Shown here piece by piece: positions 43,284 through 53,285 of a DNA stretch of 64,000 bases. Origin of the DNA: Exiguobacterium chiriqhucha RW-2 (GTDB lineage Bacteria > Bacillota > Bacilli > Exiguobacteriales > Exiguobacteriaceae); the NCBI RefSeq assembly GCF_000416965.1, contig NZ_ATCL01000009.1, forward strand, positions 124,001-188,000, read 5' to 3'. The translations under genes and the position numbers were made by a program. The number at the start of each line of letters is the position of its first letter. Within the stretch, counting starts at the first letter, position 1. The notes under the pieces were generated by a model. That model did not search any database and was not told the DNA's origin. It saw only the letters and a list, made by a program, of their open reading frames with translations.

Positions 43284-45689
43284 ATGTTGGACTATTTTAA
43301 ACATCAAGACATCGAGCCGAAATGGCAAAAGCGTTGGGACGAGAAAGATGCATTCCGGACGACAGAAGACCCGGACAAGGAGTGTTTCTACGTCCTTGAC
43401 ATGTTCCCTTATCCATCAGGAGCGGGACTTCACGTCGGTCACCCGGAAGGTTACACGGCGACGGACATCATCGCCCGCATGAAACGGATGCAAGGCTTCA
43501 ACGTCCTCCATCCAATGGGTTGGGACGCGTTCGGTCTTCCGGCCGAGCAATATGCCCTCGACACAGGGAACGACCCGCGCGAGTTCACAGAGCGCAACAT
43601 CGGCACATTCCGCCGCCAATTGAAAGAGCTCGGTTTCTCATACGATTGGGATCGTGAAATCAGCACGACCGACCCGAAATACTACAAGTGGACGCAATGG
43701 ATCTTCACACAACTTCATGACCGCGGACTCGCCTATGTCGACGAAGTCGCCGTCAACTGGTGCCCGGCCCTCGGGACGGTACTCGCCAACGAAGAAGTCA
43801 TCGACGGATTGTCGGAGCGGGGAAGCCACCCGGTTTACCGTGTGCCGATGAAGCAGTGGGTGCTTCGTATCACAGAATACGCCGAGCGCTTGCTCGATGA
43901 TTTAGAAGGGCTTGACTGGCCAGACAGCGTCAAAGAGATGCAACGCAACTGGATCGGCAAGTCGGTCGGGGCCGAAGTCGATTTCAAAGTCGACGGTCAC
44001 GATAAAGTCGTGACGGTGTTCACAACACGTCCGGACACACTTTACGGCGCGACATACGTCACGCTCGCACCGGAGCACCCGTTTGTGAAAGCAATCGCGA
44101 CACCGGAACAAGTCGTCGCCATCGAAGCGTACGTCGAAGAAGTCTCGAAAAAGACAGACCTCGAACGGACGGATCTCGCCAAAGAGAAGACGGGTGTATT
44201 TACCGGCGCTTACGCCATCAACCCGGTCAACGGGGAGAAGCTTCCGATTTGGATCGCTGACTACGTGTTGTCGACATACGGCACGGGCGCGGTCATGGCC
44301 GTACCTGGACATGATGAGCGCGACTATGAGTTCGCGAAGACGTTCGACCTTCCGATCCGTGAAGTCGTCACAGGCGGCAACTTGGATGAGGCGGCTTACG
44401 TCGAGGACGGCGTCCACGTCAACTCAGGCAGCTTGGACGGCCTCAATAAAGCCGACGCGATCGCCAAAATCATCGAAGAACTCGAACTCGCCGGCACTGG
44501 CCGTGCGAAGACGACGTATCGTCTCCGCGATTGGTTGTTCAGCCGTCAACGCTATTGGGGCGAGCCGATTCCAATCATTCATATGGAAGACGGTACGCTC
44601 AAGACCGTTGCGATTGAAGAGCTTCCGCTCGAACTCCCGATTATCGATGAAATCAAGCCGTCGGGTACGGGAGAATCACCGCTTGCGAACGCCGACGAGT
44701 GGTTGACGTACACGGATCCTGTGACCGGTGAGAAGGGGCGTCGCGAGACGAACACGATGCCACAATGGGCCGGCAGTTGCTGGTACTACATTCGCTTCAT
44801 CGATCCGCACAATGAAGACATGATTGCGGATCCAGAGAAGTTGAAGCGTTGGCTTCCGGTCGACTTATATATCGGTGGTACGGAGCACGCGGTCCTACAC
44901 TTGCTCTACGCTCGTTTCTGGCATAAAGTGCTCTATGATATCGGCATCGTTCCAACGAACGAGCCGTTCCAAAAGCTCTATAACCAAGGGATGATTCTCG
45001 GTGAGAACAACGAGAAGATGTCGAAGTCAAAAGGGAACGTCGTCAACCCGGACGATATTATCAAATCGCACGGTGCTGACACGCTTCGCCTTTACGAGAT
45101 GTTCATGGGACCGCTCGACGCAGCCATCGCTTGGTCGACGAACGGCCTTGACGGCGCTCGTCGCTTCCTTGACCGCGTCTGGCGCTTGTTCGACCAGACG
45201 GAGCTCACGGACGGCGCTCCGTCGGCCGACTTCGAACGGACGTACCATCAGACGGTGAAGAAAGTGACAGAAGACTACGAGGCGCTCCGTTTCAACACGG
45301 CAATCTCGCAACTCATGGTCTTCATCAACGAGGCGTACAAACAAGACACGCTTCCAAAACAAGAGATGGTCAACTTCATCAAGATGCTGTCCCCAGTCGC
45401 GCCACACTTGGCCGAAGAGTTATGGGAACGTCTCGGCATGACAGAAGACTTGACGTACGCGGCATGGCCGGCGTTCGATGAGTCGAAACTCGTCAGCGAC
45501 ACGATTGAAGTCGTCATCCAAGTGAACGGGAAGCTTCGTGCGAAGATGCACGTGGCCCGCGACGCTTCGAAAGAAGCGCTCGAGGCCGATGCGCTTGCGA
45601 ACGAACGCGTTCAAGAGTTCACGGAAGGAAAGACGGTCCGCAAAGTGATTGTCGTTCCAGGGAAACTCGTCAATATCGTCGTAGGATAA
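43284..45689 (+). CDS. leuS: Leucyl-tRNA synthetase
   Basis: An 801-residue class I synthetase. HIGH motif in [18 protein letters not shown] near residue 40, editing (CP1) domain about 225-415 with the [12 protein letters not shown] threonine-rich loop, KMSKS in [16 protein letters not shown] near residue 573, and an anticodon-binding C-terminal half. Length is standard. AGAGGAGGATGA precedes ATG 43284; TTG 43287 is an alternative with better spacing. Controlled by the T-box leader. Confidence 0.97.
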   Translation: MLDYFKHQDIEPKWQKRWDEKDAFRTTEDPDKECFYVLDMFPYPSGAGLHVGHPEGYTATDIIARMKRMQGFNVLHPMGWDAFGLPAEQYALDTGNDPREFTERNIGTFRRQLKELGFSYDWDREISTTDPKYYKWTQWIFTQLHDRGLAYVDEVAVNWCPALGTVLANEEVIDGLSERGSHPVYRVPMKQWVLRITEYAERLLDDLEGLDWPDSVKEMQRNWIGKSVGAEVDFKVDGHDKVVTVFTTRPDTLYGATYVTLAPEHPFVKAIATPEQVVAIEAYVEEVSKKTDLERTDLAKEKTGVFTGAYAINPVNGEKLPIWIADYVLSTYGTGAVMAVPGHDERDYEFAKTFDLPIREVVTGGNLDEAAYVEDGVHVNSGSLDGLNKADAIAKIIEELELAGTGRAKTTYRLRDWLFSRQRYWGEPIPIIHMEDGTLKTVAIEELPLELPIIDEIKPSGTGESPLANADEWLTYTDPVTGEKGRRETNTMPQWAGSCWYYIRFIDPHNEDMIADPEKLKRWLPVDLYIGGTEHAVLHLLYARFWHKVLYDIGIVPTNEPFQKLYNQGMILGENNEKMSKSKGNVVNPDDIIKSHGADTLRLYEMFMGPLDAAIAWSTNGLDGARRFLDRVWRLFDQTELTDGAPSADFERTYHQTVKKVTEDYEALRFNTAISQLMVFINEAYKQDTLPKQEMVNFIKMLSPVAPHLAEELWERLGMTEDLTYAAWPAFDESKLVSDTIEVVIQVNGKLRAKMHVARDASKEALEADALANERVQEFTEGKTVRKVIVVPGKLVNIVVG

Positions 45690-45691
45690 GC

Positions 45692-45729
45692 AAAGGAATG
45701 TGTGACATTGTCACACGTTCCTTTCTTTT
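45692..45729 (+). terminator. Terminator of leuS
   Basis: AAAGGAATGTGTGAC / GTCACACGTTCCTTT with 3-nt loop and T-rich tail. Confidence 0.9.
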
Positions 45730-45806
45730 TCGTCATGTCGTTTTCTTTTCGGGTCGGGTTTGTTACACTAAAGGGCGATACTGCATATAAAGGGGACGAA
45801 ACGTCC

Positions 45807-46847
45807 ATGAAACGTTCATACGTACTATATACGACGCTATTTGCCGTCGTCGTCGGTGTGATTTTATGCTATGTGTTCGTCTTTTCGGACGAGGACATCC
45901 AAAGCCAAATCGCCTCGACGTTTGAGAAAATCGATATTCAAACGAGCCATCAATCGACTTCGGTACCTCCCGTCGAAGCCTCGCCGGACGAGGAGGACAT
46001 CGATACGACCGATGCCCTTGAACAGATTCAAGAGATTGATGAAGTGTATTATAGTGACACGATCGGATCGTATCTCGTCTTGACGAAAAATAAAGAGTTC
46101 TTCGAAGTGAGCGGGAACGCCAATCGCGTGAATTCGTCGCTCATATTGGAGAACGAAGGGCAACCCTATCGGTTCGGCGAGTTCATCGGCATGCGCATGA
46201 TTTCCGAAGACAAGATATATGCCGTCACGGCGAACGGGGTTCTCGTGACAATCGAGCGGGTAGAAGGCCGTTGGACGGAACAACGACGCAAATTGATTAA
46301 AGGAATCGCCTCGACAGATCGGTTGTTCGGCCTCGGTTACGATGAAGAGACGAAACGATTGATTATCATGAGCCGTTTGGAGGACACGCCGGATGTAGAA
46401 CTGTTGTACGTCCAAGAGCGGACGCTCGAGGAAGAGACGGCCAACGACAGTGAGGCGGAAACGGATACATCGTCGGAAACCGATTCAGACGACGATTCGA
46501 CATCGACGACAGATGAAGCGGATGCTGAAGCAGCACCGGAACCGAAGACGGAATGGGCTGTTGAGTCGAGAAAACCGCTTACGACCGAAGGAATGAGCGC
46601 CTCGATTCAACAGAAGTTCGAGAACTTCCGCGGTGTCGGCCTCGTCGAACGCCAAGGGCGCATTTACGTCCTTGATTCGGAAGAACTCGTCCTCTATACG
46701 GTCAACCCGGACGAAGGGACGATGAACGGACAGATGGTGACACCTCGCGTCTACGGCTCGACCGGCATGTTCCTGCAAGACAATGAGATATTCGCCATCG
46801 TGCGACCAGATGTGTTCGACCTTGACGATTTCGTCTCGGTCGACTGA
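45807..46847 (+). CDS. Membrane-anchored extracytoplasmic protein of unknown function
   Basis: A 346-residue protein: short basic start MKRSYVLYTT, one hydrophobic anchor (residues 7-27), then a wholly soluble, strongly acidic exterior part. Residues 100-205 and 275-346 look like beta-rich repeats (GSYLVLTKNKEFFEV, KIYAVTANGVLVTIERVEG, GRIYVLDSEELVLYTV), suggestive of beta-propeller-like blades. They are split by a Ser/Thr/Asp/Glu low-complexity linker (about 210-250). No family recognised. AAGGGG lies 11 nt before the ATG; the next gene starts 14 nt after its stop. Confidence 0.7.
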   Translation: MKRSYVLYTTLFAVVVGVILCYVFVFSDEDIQSQIASTFEKIDIQTSHQSTSVPPVEASPDEEDIDTTDALEQIQEIDEVYYSDTIGSYLVLTKNKEFFEVSGNANRVNSSLILENEGQPYRFGEFIGMRMISEDKIYAVTANGVLVTIERVEGRWTEQRRKLIKGIASTDRLFGLGYDEETKRLIIMSRLEDTPDVELLYVQERTLEEETANDSEAETDTSSETDSDDDSTSTTDEADAEAAPEPKTEWAVESRKPLTTEGMSASIQQKFENFRGVGLVERQGRIYVLDSEELVLYTVNPDEGTMNGQMVTPRVYGSTGMFLQDNEIFAIVRPDVFDLDDFVSVD

Positions 46848-46861
46848 TAGGAGAGAATGAG

Positions 46862-47374
46862 ATGAGCAAACGTTACTTTTATGAAGAGGTTCGCCAGTTC
46901 CACGAGACGTTCGGACACCCGGAGGCGAGTGCACCGCAACCGCTCGGCTTAGACCGTGCTGTCAAACGTTCGGTCTGGACGGCAGAAGAAGCTGTCGTCG
47001 AATTTTTACATCAATCGGCACGGAATGAAGACGAGTTCCTTGCTGCCGTCGCCACGTTCCAACAAGGATTCGAACAGGCGGTTCAAAAATCGCTCCAAGA
47101 CGCACCGCCGACGGACGACGTCGCTCGCCTCGTCGGACAAGGTGATGCGCTCACGGACGCCCTCTATTTCGTGATGGGCAGTTTCGTCGAACTCGGGCTC
47201 GACCCGGTTCCGTTGTTTGAAATCGTGCAGCGTGCCAATATGGCGAAGCTCGGACCAGACGGCAAGCCGATCCTCCGTGCGTCAGACAATAAAGTCATGA
47301 AGCCGGAAGGCTGGTTGCCACCCGAGCCAGAGCTCGAGGCGGAAGTAAGACGTCAACTTGAAGCAAAACAGTGA
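46862..47374 (+). CDS. PRA-PH/MazG-like pyrophosphohydrolase
   Basis: A 170-residue all-alpha NTP-pyrophosphatase-like protein (PF01503 style). TAEEAVVEFLHQSA near residue 42 and the acidic GQGDALTDALYFVMGSFVELG near residue 98 provide the metal sites; the C-terminal NMAKLGPDGKPILRASDNKVMKPEGW motif (in part) is characteristic of this group. It probably hydrolyses a nucleotide or phosphoribosyl nucleotide. GGAGAGAATGAG precedes the ATG; likely co-transcribed with the membrane-anchored gene. Confidence 0.8.
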   Translation: MSKRYFYEEVRQFHETFGHPEASAPQPLGLDRAVKRSVWTAEEAVVEFLHQSARNEDEFLAAVATFQQGFEQAVQKSLQDAPPTDDVARLVGQGDALTDALYFVMGSFVELGLDPVPLFEIVQRANMAKLGPDGKPILRASDNKVMKPEGWLPPEPELEAEVRRQLEAKQ

Positions 47375-47380
47375 CACTAA

Positions 47381-47416
47381 AAAGAGAGCCGATCGCACGT
47401 GCGATCGACTCTCTTT
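47381..47416. terminator. Bidirectional terminator
   Basis: AAAGAGAG-C-CGATCGCAC / GTGCGATCG-A-CTCTCTTT, nearly perfect 36-bp palindrome between convergent genes. Confidence 0.9.
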
Positions 47417-47418
47417 GT

Positions 47419-48693
47419 TTATACGGTCGTCTGTTCCGCGAACTGTGCCGCGTGTGAACCGGCACAGTGTCCGGTCGTGAAGGCGGCCGTGATGTTATAA
47501 CCACCCGTATAGCCGTGAATATCGAGCACTTCGCCGGCGAAGAACAAGCCGTCTGCTTTCTTCGACATCATCGTCTGTGGGGCGATTTCTTTGACGGAAA
47601 CGCCGCCGCCCGTGACGAACGCTTTATCGAAATCGAGCGTTCCGGTGGCGTGCAACTCGAACGTCTTCAATCGGGTCGCGAAATCGATGACCGATTGTTT
47701 CTTCAGTTGACTCGCGTCCTCTTCGCCGAACGCGAGGTCGGCCAACAACAAGTCGAGCATACGCTCCGGGATAAATCCTTTCCAGACGTTCTTAACGGCC
47801 CGCTTCGGTTGGTCTTGCACTTGGTTCCAAAGCTCTTGATACAGCTCGTCACGTGCCATATCCGGGAACAAGTCGAGCGAGAGGGCGACGACGCGCTCTT
47901 TGCTACGTTTGCGTTCTTTAATCGTATATTGACTGCACCGGAGGGCAATCGGACCCGAAATCCCGAAATGCGTGAAAATCATGTCGCCACGGTGTGTCTT
48001 AATCGGCTTGCCTTTCTTGCCGTGAACGGTGAGGGCGACGTCACGGAGCGACAGCCCTTGCAGCTGTTTCGTGCCGATGAACGCATCGTTCAACAAAATC
48101 GGTACTTCAGTCGGGAACAGCTCGGTGATCGTATGGCCGGCTTTCTCGGCCCATGGATAGCCGTCCCCGGTCGAGCCGGTGTGAGGGACAGATTGTCCAC
48201 CGACGGCGATGACGCAAGCGCCGGCCTCAATCCGCTCGCCGTCCTCGAGTTCGACCGCTTCGAACTCATTTGCTTCATTAAAATGGAGCGTCTTCACTTT
48301 CGCATTTTTGCGAATCTCGACACCGAGTTGGTCGATGGCCCCGAGGAGCGTGTTGACGACGTCTTGCGCTTTATCCGTCACCGGGAACATCCGGCCGTTA
48401 TCTTCCTCTTTTAACGGGATGCCGAACCCGGTGAACAAGTCGATAATCGACTGGTTGTCGAACTGGGCGAGGGCGCTATATAAGAAGCGTCCGTTCCCCG
48501 GGATGAATTGAATCAACTCGTCGACGGGCTTGCGGTTCGTCACGTTACAGCGTCCTCCGCCAGAAATGGCGAGCTTGCGTCCGAGCTTCGAACCTTTATC
48601 AATTAGGAGCGTGTTCGCTCCGGCTTTGGCGGCGGCATAGGTCGCCATCAGACCGCTTGGGCCTCCTCCGATGACGATTACATCTTTCATCAT
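47419..48693 (-). CDS. ytfP: HI0933-like NAD(P)/FAD-dependent oxidoreductase (YtfP)
   Basis: A 424-residue flavoprotein. FAD motif VIVIGGGPSGLMATYAAAKAG at the start, then the family block GRKLAISGGGRCNVTN near residue 37, IAVGGQSVPHTGSTGDGY near 160 and C-terminal GLFFAGEVLDIHGYTGGYNI near 380. HI0933/BaiN-type proteins are poorly characterised; some reduce unsaturated rings. Divergent from ytgP/murJ. GAGGGATACC precedes paired ATG codons. Confidence 0.88.
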   Translation of the reverse strand: MMKDVIVIGGGPSGLMATYAAAKAGANTLLIDKGSKLGRKLAISGGGRCNVTNRKPVDELIQFIPGNGRFLYSALAQFDNQSIIDLFTGFGIPLKEEDNGRMFPVTDKAQDVVNTLLGAIDQLGVEIRKNAKVKTLHFNEANEFEAVELEDGERIEAGACVIAVGGQSVPHTGSTGDGYPWAEKAGHTITELFPTEVPILLNDAFIGTKQLQGLSLRDVALTVHGKKGKPIKTHRGDMIFTHFGISGPIALRCSQYTIKERKRSKERVVALSLDLFPDMARDELYQELWNQVQDQPKRAVKNVWKGFIPERMLDLLLADLAFGEEDASQLKKQSVIDFATRLKTFELHATGTLDFDKAFVTGGGVSVKEIAPQTMMSKKADGLFFAGEVLDIHGYTGGYNITAAFTTGHCAGSHAAQFAEQTTV

Positions 48694-48821
48694 GGTATCC
48701 CTCGTTTCTCTTTCAAATCAAATTCGTAACTTTATTATCTGCAACAGTAAGAGTATAATGAGAAACGGTCGTTTTGTAAAATTAGGTACATTAGTTGTGA
48801 AACAATAGATGGAGGTATCTC

Positions 48822-50519
48822 ATGTCATCAAGCGTCAAACAAGATTCAGGACGAGAGTCCTTCGTCAAAGGCACGCTGCTGCTGTCAGCCGGAAATTTGA
48901 TTTCACGTGCACTCGGACTGCTCTATACGTTCCCGTTCCAAGCGATGGTCGGGATTGCCGGTGTCACGCTCTATCAGGCGGCGTACACCTATTATGCGCT
49001 CATGATCGCCATTTCGACGGCGGGGATTCCCGTGGCCGTATCGAAATTCATCGCCAAGTATAATGCGCTCGGCGAATATGGCACGAGTCAGCGCTTGTTC
49101 CGCCAAGGGATGAAGCTGATGCTCGTGACCGGAGTCGTCGCTTTTTTATTACTGTTCTTCTCAGCACCGTGGTTATCGGAACTCATGGTCCGCAACTCGG
49201 AGAACAATCAGCAATATATCGACTCGTTGACGCTCGTCACGCGTAGCGTCAGTTTCGCCCTCCTGCTCATCCCAGCGATGAGTATGGTGCGCGGCTATTT
49301 CCAAGGACATCAGGACATGGCCCCGACGGCCATCTCCCAGGTCATCGAACAGATTGTCCGCATCATGTTCCTGCTCAGTGGGACGATGCTCGTCTTGTTC
49401 GTCTTCTCGGACTCGGCACTCATTCGTCCGCTCGCCGACTCGCTCGGTGGCACCGCTGCCGTGGCGACGACCGAGTTGAACGGTTTGAAAGTGCTCGCCG
49501 TCACGATTGCGACGTTCAGCGCCTTTATCGGTGCGATTGGTAGTATCGTCGTGCTCGCCATGTACTGGCGCAAACGGAAAGACATCCATCGTCAAACCGA
49601 TAATCCGGCCGGCACACCGGTCCGTTCGATGAAATCACTATTGCTCGAGTTGCTCAGCTATTCGATTCCAATCGTCATGGTCGGTCTGTCGACGCCGCTC
49701 TATCAGTTCGTCGACCAGTTGACGATGGTCAATACGTTGCTCAACTCTGGGAAGTCGGTCGCCGAAGCGACGTCCGCGTTCGGATTCTTGACGGGGAACG
49801 CCCATAAAATCGTGTTGATTCCGGTATCGATTGCGGCGAGTGTGTCGATGGCGACCATCCCGCTCGTGACAAAATCGTTCACGCACGGCGATATGAACAA
49901 AGTTCGCAATCAAGTGAACCATATTTTCCAAGTATCGTTCTTTGTCACCATCCCGGCCGTCATCGGATTGGTCGCGCTCGCGGAACCGTTGTTCGGGACG
50001 TTGTTCCCAGGTGACCGCGAAGGGTGGGTCTACCTGCTCCACTACGCACCGAGTGCGTTCTTCCTCGCTTATTACTCGGTGGCGGCGGCCATCCTGCAAG
50101 GGATCAACCGTCAATATTTCACGATCTTCGCGACGGCGATGGGTCTCATCACGAAAGCTGTGCTCAACGTACCGTTCGTGTATGCAATCGGCGGGATCGG
50201 CGCTGGTTATGCGACGATCGCCGGTTATATCGTCGCGATTATCCTCATGGTTTGGAAAATCCAACGGGCGCTCCAGTTTCCGTATAAGCAACTGTTGCGT
50301 CGGACGATGCTCATGTTTGCCATGGGTGGCGCGATGTTTATCGCCGTGTATGGCTCGCTGTTCGTCACGCTCCGGAATGAACCGAGTTGGAGCAATGATA
50401 TCGTTGCCACGATCGTCGGTTTCGGAATCGGTCTCGTCGTATACGGCTATCTCGGTTGGAGAAGCCACTTGGCCGGAAAACTATTAGGGAAACGATTCCA
50501 GTATCGGAGGAAAGCTTAA
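48822..50519 (+). CDS. murJ: MurJ-type lipid II flippase (YtgP)
   Basis: A 565-residue polytopic protein of the MOP exporter superfamily with about 14 membrane helices. The start FVKGTLLLSAGNLISRALGLLY and the mid-region TPLYQFVDQLTMVN and SVSMATIPLVTKSF match the YtgP/MurJ group, which flips lipid-linked peptidoglycan precursor. Longer than E. coli MurJ, as for the Bacillus YtgP class; O-antigen flippases are the main alternative. TGGAGGTATCTC precedes the ATG. The stop codon overlaps the start of the next gene (TAATG). Confidence 0.88.
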   Translation: MSSSVKQDSGRESFVKGTLLLSAGNLISRALGLLYTFPFQAMVGIAGVTLYQAAYTYYALMIAISTAGIPVAVSKFIAKYNALGEYGTSQRLFRQGMKLMLVTGVVAFLLLFFSAPWLSELMVRNSENNQQYIDSLTLVTRSVSFALLLIPAMSMVRGYFQGHQDMAPTAISQVIEQIVRIMFLLSGTMLVLFVFSDSALIRPLADSLGGTAAVATTELNGLKVLAVTIATFSAFIGAIGSIVVLAMYWRKRKDIHRQTDNPAGTPVRSMKSLLLELLSYSIPIVMVGLSTPLYQFVDQLTMVNTLLNSGKSVAEATSAFGFLTGNAHKIVLIPVSIAASVSMATIPLVTKSFTHGDMNKVRNQVNHIFQVSFFVTIPAVIGLVALAEPLFGTLFPGDREGWVYLLHYAPSAFFLAYYSVAAAILQGINRQYFTIFATAMGLITKAVLNVPFVYAIGGIGAGYATIAGYIVAIILMVWKIQRALQFPYKQLLRRTMLMFAMGGAMFIAVYGSLFVTLRNEPSWSNDIVATIVGFGIGLVVYGYLGWRSHLAGKLLGKRFQYRRKA

Positions 50520-51229
50520 TGCGAATTGATAAATTATTGGCGAACATGGGATACGGTTCGCGCAAAGACGTCAAGATTTTACTGAAACAAGGGGTCGTCC
50601 GTGTCGATGACCAACCTGTCAAAGACGCGAAACGTCAAGTCAACCTTGAAACGGAACGGGTGACCGTGCAAGGCGAGGTCGTCGAGTACAAACCGTTCGT
50701 CTACTTGATGATGAACAAGCCGGTAGGTGTCATCAGTGCGACCGAGGACAAGGTCGAATCGACGGTCGTCGATTTGATCGACCCGTCCTACGCCCATTAC
50801 GAGTTGTTCCCGGTCGGACGTCTCGACAAGGACACGACCGGTCTGTTGCTTCTCACAAACGATGGGGCGTTCAATCATGCGCTCATGTCACCGCGTAAAC
50901 ATGTCGACAAAGTGTATGTCGCCGAAGTTGACGGGGAGATGACGACAGACGATGTCCGTCACTTCGCCGAGGGTGTCGAGCTTGAGGACGGCTATACGAC
51001 GAAACCGGCCCGACTTGAGCTCATCAGCAAATCCGGACGTCGTTCGACGGTCCGGCTGACGCTCTCGGAAGGGAAGTATCATCAAGTAAAACGGATGATT
51101 GCCGCGGTCGGGAAACACGTCGAGCAGCTCGAACGGGTCCAAATCGGCGAGCTCGAGCTCGACCCGACGCTCGAACCCGGGGCGTATCGGGAATTGAGCG
51201 AAGAAGAAGTCGACTTGTTCTTCACATGA
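50519..51229 (+). CDS. RsuA-family 16S rRNA pseudouridine synthase
   Basis: A 236-residue pseudouridine synthase. S4 RNA-binding domain at residues 1-60 (MRIDKLLANMGYGSRKDVK), then the catalytic domain with the Asp in PVGRLDKDTTGLLLLTNDG near residue 103, and KYHQVKRMIAAVGKHV near 185. Family members act on 16S rRNA (U516 in E. coli). CGGAGGAAAGCTTA precedes an ATG overlapping the murJ stop by one base, so the two are coupled. Confidence 0.92.
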   Translation: MRIDKLLANMGYGSRKDVKILLKQGVVRVDDQPVKDAKRQVNLETERVTVQGEVVEYKPFVYLMMNKPVGVISATEDKVESTVVDLIDPSYAHYELFPVGRLDKDTTGLLLLTNDGAFNHALMSPRKHVDKVYVAEVDGEMTTDDVRHFAEGVELEDGYTTKPARLELISKSGRRSTVRLTLSEGKYHQVKRMIAAVGKHVEQLERVQIGELELDPTLEPGAYRELSEEEVDLFFT

Positions 51230-51233
51230 AATG

Positions 51234-51265
51234 AAGGCACGTGTCAGCCGACACGTGCCTTTTTG
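51234..51265 (+). terminator. Terminator of the rsuA-like gene
   Basis: AAGGCACGTGTC / GACACGTGCCTT with AGCC loop and T-run. Confidence 0.9.
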
Positions 51266-51270
51266 GGCGC

Positions 51271-51298
51271 AAAAAAAGGGACCCGTTGCCGGAATCCC
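51271..51298 (-). terminator. Terminator of ytzE
   Basis: Minus strand GGGATTCCG-GCAA-CGGGTCCC followed by T7. Confidence 0.85.
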
Positions 51299-51312
51299 TC
51301 GTAACTTGTTAT

Positions 51313-51534
51313 TTAATTTGCCGTCTTGAGCGAACGTTTTGATGATGTCCACGTTCCGCGACTCGGACTTTCAACCAGATTGTTGTATTCAAGCACGTTC
51401 AAATCACGCTGTACGGTGCGTGATGTGATCCCGAACTCCTCTACTAGTTCAGAAGTGGTGACGCATTCCCTTTCGTTAATGAACAAATAAATGGACTTGA
51501 TGCGGGTTAGCATACGATCTGTTGAACCTTTCAT
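51313..51534 (-). CDS. ytzE: DeoR-type small HTH regulator (YtzE)
   Basis: A 73-residue protein that is a bare DeoR winged helix: RIKSIYLFINERECVTTSELVEEFGITSRTVQRDLNVLEYNNLV, with no sensor domain. B. subtilis YtzE is similar and similarly placed. The start follows TGGGAGGTTATCCA; a TTG 15 nt upstream lies in the binding site. Without an effector domain, its signal is unclear. Confidence 0.85.
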   Translation of the reverse strand: MKGSTDRMLTRIKSIYLFINERECVTTSELVEEFGITSRTVQRDLNVLEYNNLVESPSRGTWTSSKRSLKTAN

Positions 51535-51549
51535 TGGATAACCTCCCAA

Positions 51550-51840
51550 TGCGTAGAATGATGAAAGACAAAACCTACGGACGACAAATGAAATATGAAA
51601 TTGTTATTTTCTAAAATTACACCTTTAGTATACCGCTCCTGCATAGAATTGCAAGGGAAAAGAACGAACAATCGAAATGTAAAGAAACGATTATGAACGT
51701 AAATATCGAATGAAGGATATGTAAAGACGTAGACAAAAGGCTAAAAGACGAACGAAAAAATATTTTCGAAATGAATGTTCGTCTTTCTAACATTTGGATA
51801 TACTAATAAGGGAGAGAACATTCGCAAAGGGGAGATCCAT
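51550..51840. other. Divergent intergenic region ytzE/pepV
   Basis: About 290 A/T-rich bases with no gene. It carries the promoters of both genes; a direct pepV promoter is suggested by GGATATACTAATAAGGG near 51797, but no clear -35 or operator repeat was identified. Confidence 0.4.
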
Positions 51841-53226
51841 ATGAATTGGAGACAAGAAGTCGACGCACGAAAAGACGCATTTTTAGAAGATTTAACAGGG
51901 TTATTGCAAATCCCAAGCGTGCTTGATGAGACGAAGACCGGCCCGAACGAACCGTTTGGACCTGAAGTCCGCCGAGCTCTCGATTACATGTTTGCACTCG
52001 GAGAGCGAGACGGGTTCGCTACGAAAGACGTCGCCGGATACGCGGGGCATTTAGAATACGGGTCAGGGGAAGAAATCGTTGGCATCCTCTGTCACTTAGA
52101 CGTGGTGCCGGCTGGGGAGGGATGGACGTATGGGGCGTTCAATCCTACCATCGCCGACGGGAAAATATTCGCCCGTGGCAGCAATGACGATAAAGGACCG
52201 ACGATGGCTGCTTATTACGGACTGCGCATCGTGAAGGAACTTGGATTGCCGCTATCGAAACGCGTCCGCCTGATTGCAGGTTGCGACGAGGAGAGCGAAT
52301 GGCGTTGTGTCCGCGAATACTTCAAACAAGAGGCGATGCCGACATATGGCTTCGCACCGGACGCTGACTTTCCAATTATCAATGCTGAAAAGGGGCTATA
52401 CGATGGCGTCTTGAAGCAGCTCCCAATTCAACGGGTGCCAGGCTCGAAACATCACTTGGTCTCGTTCGTGAGCGGAGAACGGCCGAACATGGTCCCGGAC
52501 TTTGCGACAGCGGTACTCGAGACAGAAGACGTTCTCGAAGAAAAGTTTGAAGCGTATCTCGAAAAATATGAAGCGGACGGCACGTGCACATGGGACCAAG
52601 GGACGTATACGTTCACGATGAAAGGTGTGGCCGCCCACGCCATGGAACCAGATAACGGAGTCAACGCGGCCTACGTCCTCGCCGGCTTCTTGTTGACGCT
52701 CCCGCTCGACATTCAAGGAGAGCGCTACATCGAGTTCATTCGTCACGTGTTCGCCGATTCACGCGGGATTTCACTCGGTATCGAAGCGAGTGATGAGACG
52801 GGTGATTTGACGATTAACGGTGGCGTGTTCCGCTATCAAGGGGACGAACGGACGGCGACGGTGAATATCCGTTATCCATACACCGCGAAATTCGAGGAAC
52901 GGTTGCAAAACTTGAAAGAGATCGCCTTGTCGTTCGGGTTCGAACTGTCGACGCGTCATCATATGCCGCCGCACCATGTGGCCGAAGACCATCCGCTCGT
53001 GAAAACGTTGGCAGGCGTCTATGAGCGTCAGACCGGCGAGTCAGCGCACTTGATGGCCATCGGCGGAGGGACGTATGCGCGCTCGCTCGAGGCTGGTGTC
53101 GCTTTTGGGGCGCTGTTCCCTGGAGCGAAAGACGTCGCCCACCAAGTCGATGAATACATGGAAATTGAAGATTTACTTCGCGCCGCCGCCATCTATGCGG
53201 AAGCGATTTATGAGCTCGCTAAATAA
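51841..53226 (+). CDS. pepV: M20-family dipeptidase (PepV-like)
   Basis: A 461-residue cytosolic Zn dipeptidase. Metal and catalytic motifs: VGILCHLDVVPAGEGW near residue 80, FARGSNDDKGPTMAAYYGL near 112, IAGCDEESEWRCVREYF near 145 and the late MAIGGGTYAR near 408. This layout is that of PepV/Sapep proteins, which split beta-Ala- or L-Xaa-dipeptides. AAAGGGGAGATCCAT precedes the ATG; the longer frame upstream is unsupported. Confidence 0.93.
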   Translation: MNWRQEVDARKDAFLEDLTGLLQIPSVLDETKTGPNEPFGPEVRRALDYMFALGERDGFATKDVAGYAGHLEYGSGEEIVGILCHLDVVPAGEGWTYGAFNPTIADGKIFARGSNDDKGPTMAAYYGLRIVKELGLPLSKRVRLIAGCDEESEWRCVREYFKQEAMPTYGFAPDADFPIINAEKGLYDGVLKQLPIQRVPGSKHHLVSFVSGERPNMVPDFATAVLETEDVLEEKFEAYLEKYEADGTCTWDQGTYTFTMKGVAAHAMEPDNGVNAAYVLAGFLLTLPLDIQGERYIEFIRHVFADSRGISLGIEASDETGDLTINGGVFRYQGDERTATVNIRYPYTAKFEERLQNLKEIALSFGFELSTRHHMPPHHVAEDHPLVKTLAGVYERQTGESAHLMAIGGGTYARSLEAGVAFGALFPGAKDVAHQVDEYMEIEDLLRAAAIYAEAIYELAK

Positions 53227-53234
53227 TAACCCGT

Positions 53235-53261
53235 GAGAGCTGACTGATTCGGTCGGCTCTC
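53235..53261 (+). terminator. Probable terminator of pepV
   Basis: GAGAGCTGAC / GTCGGCTCTC with 7-nt loop; the T tract (TGTCTGTTA) is weak. Confidence 0.55.
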
Positions 53262-53285
53262 TGTCTGTTAGGAAGGAAGTTTACT

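Noticed and set aside
47467-48414. 315-codon plus-strand open frame opposite ytfP
   Set aside because: Antisense shadow of a real flavoprotein gene; no binding site, unlikely composition. The same holds for long frames at 26561-27403 and 49638-50468.
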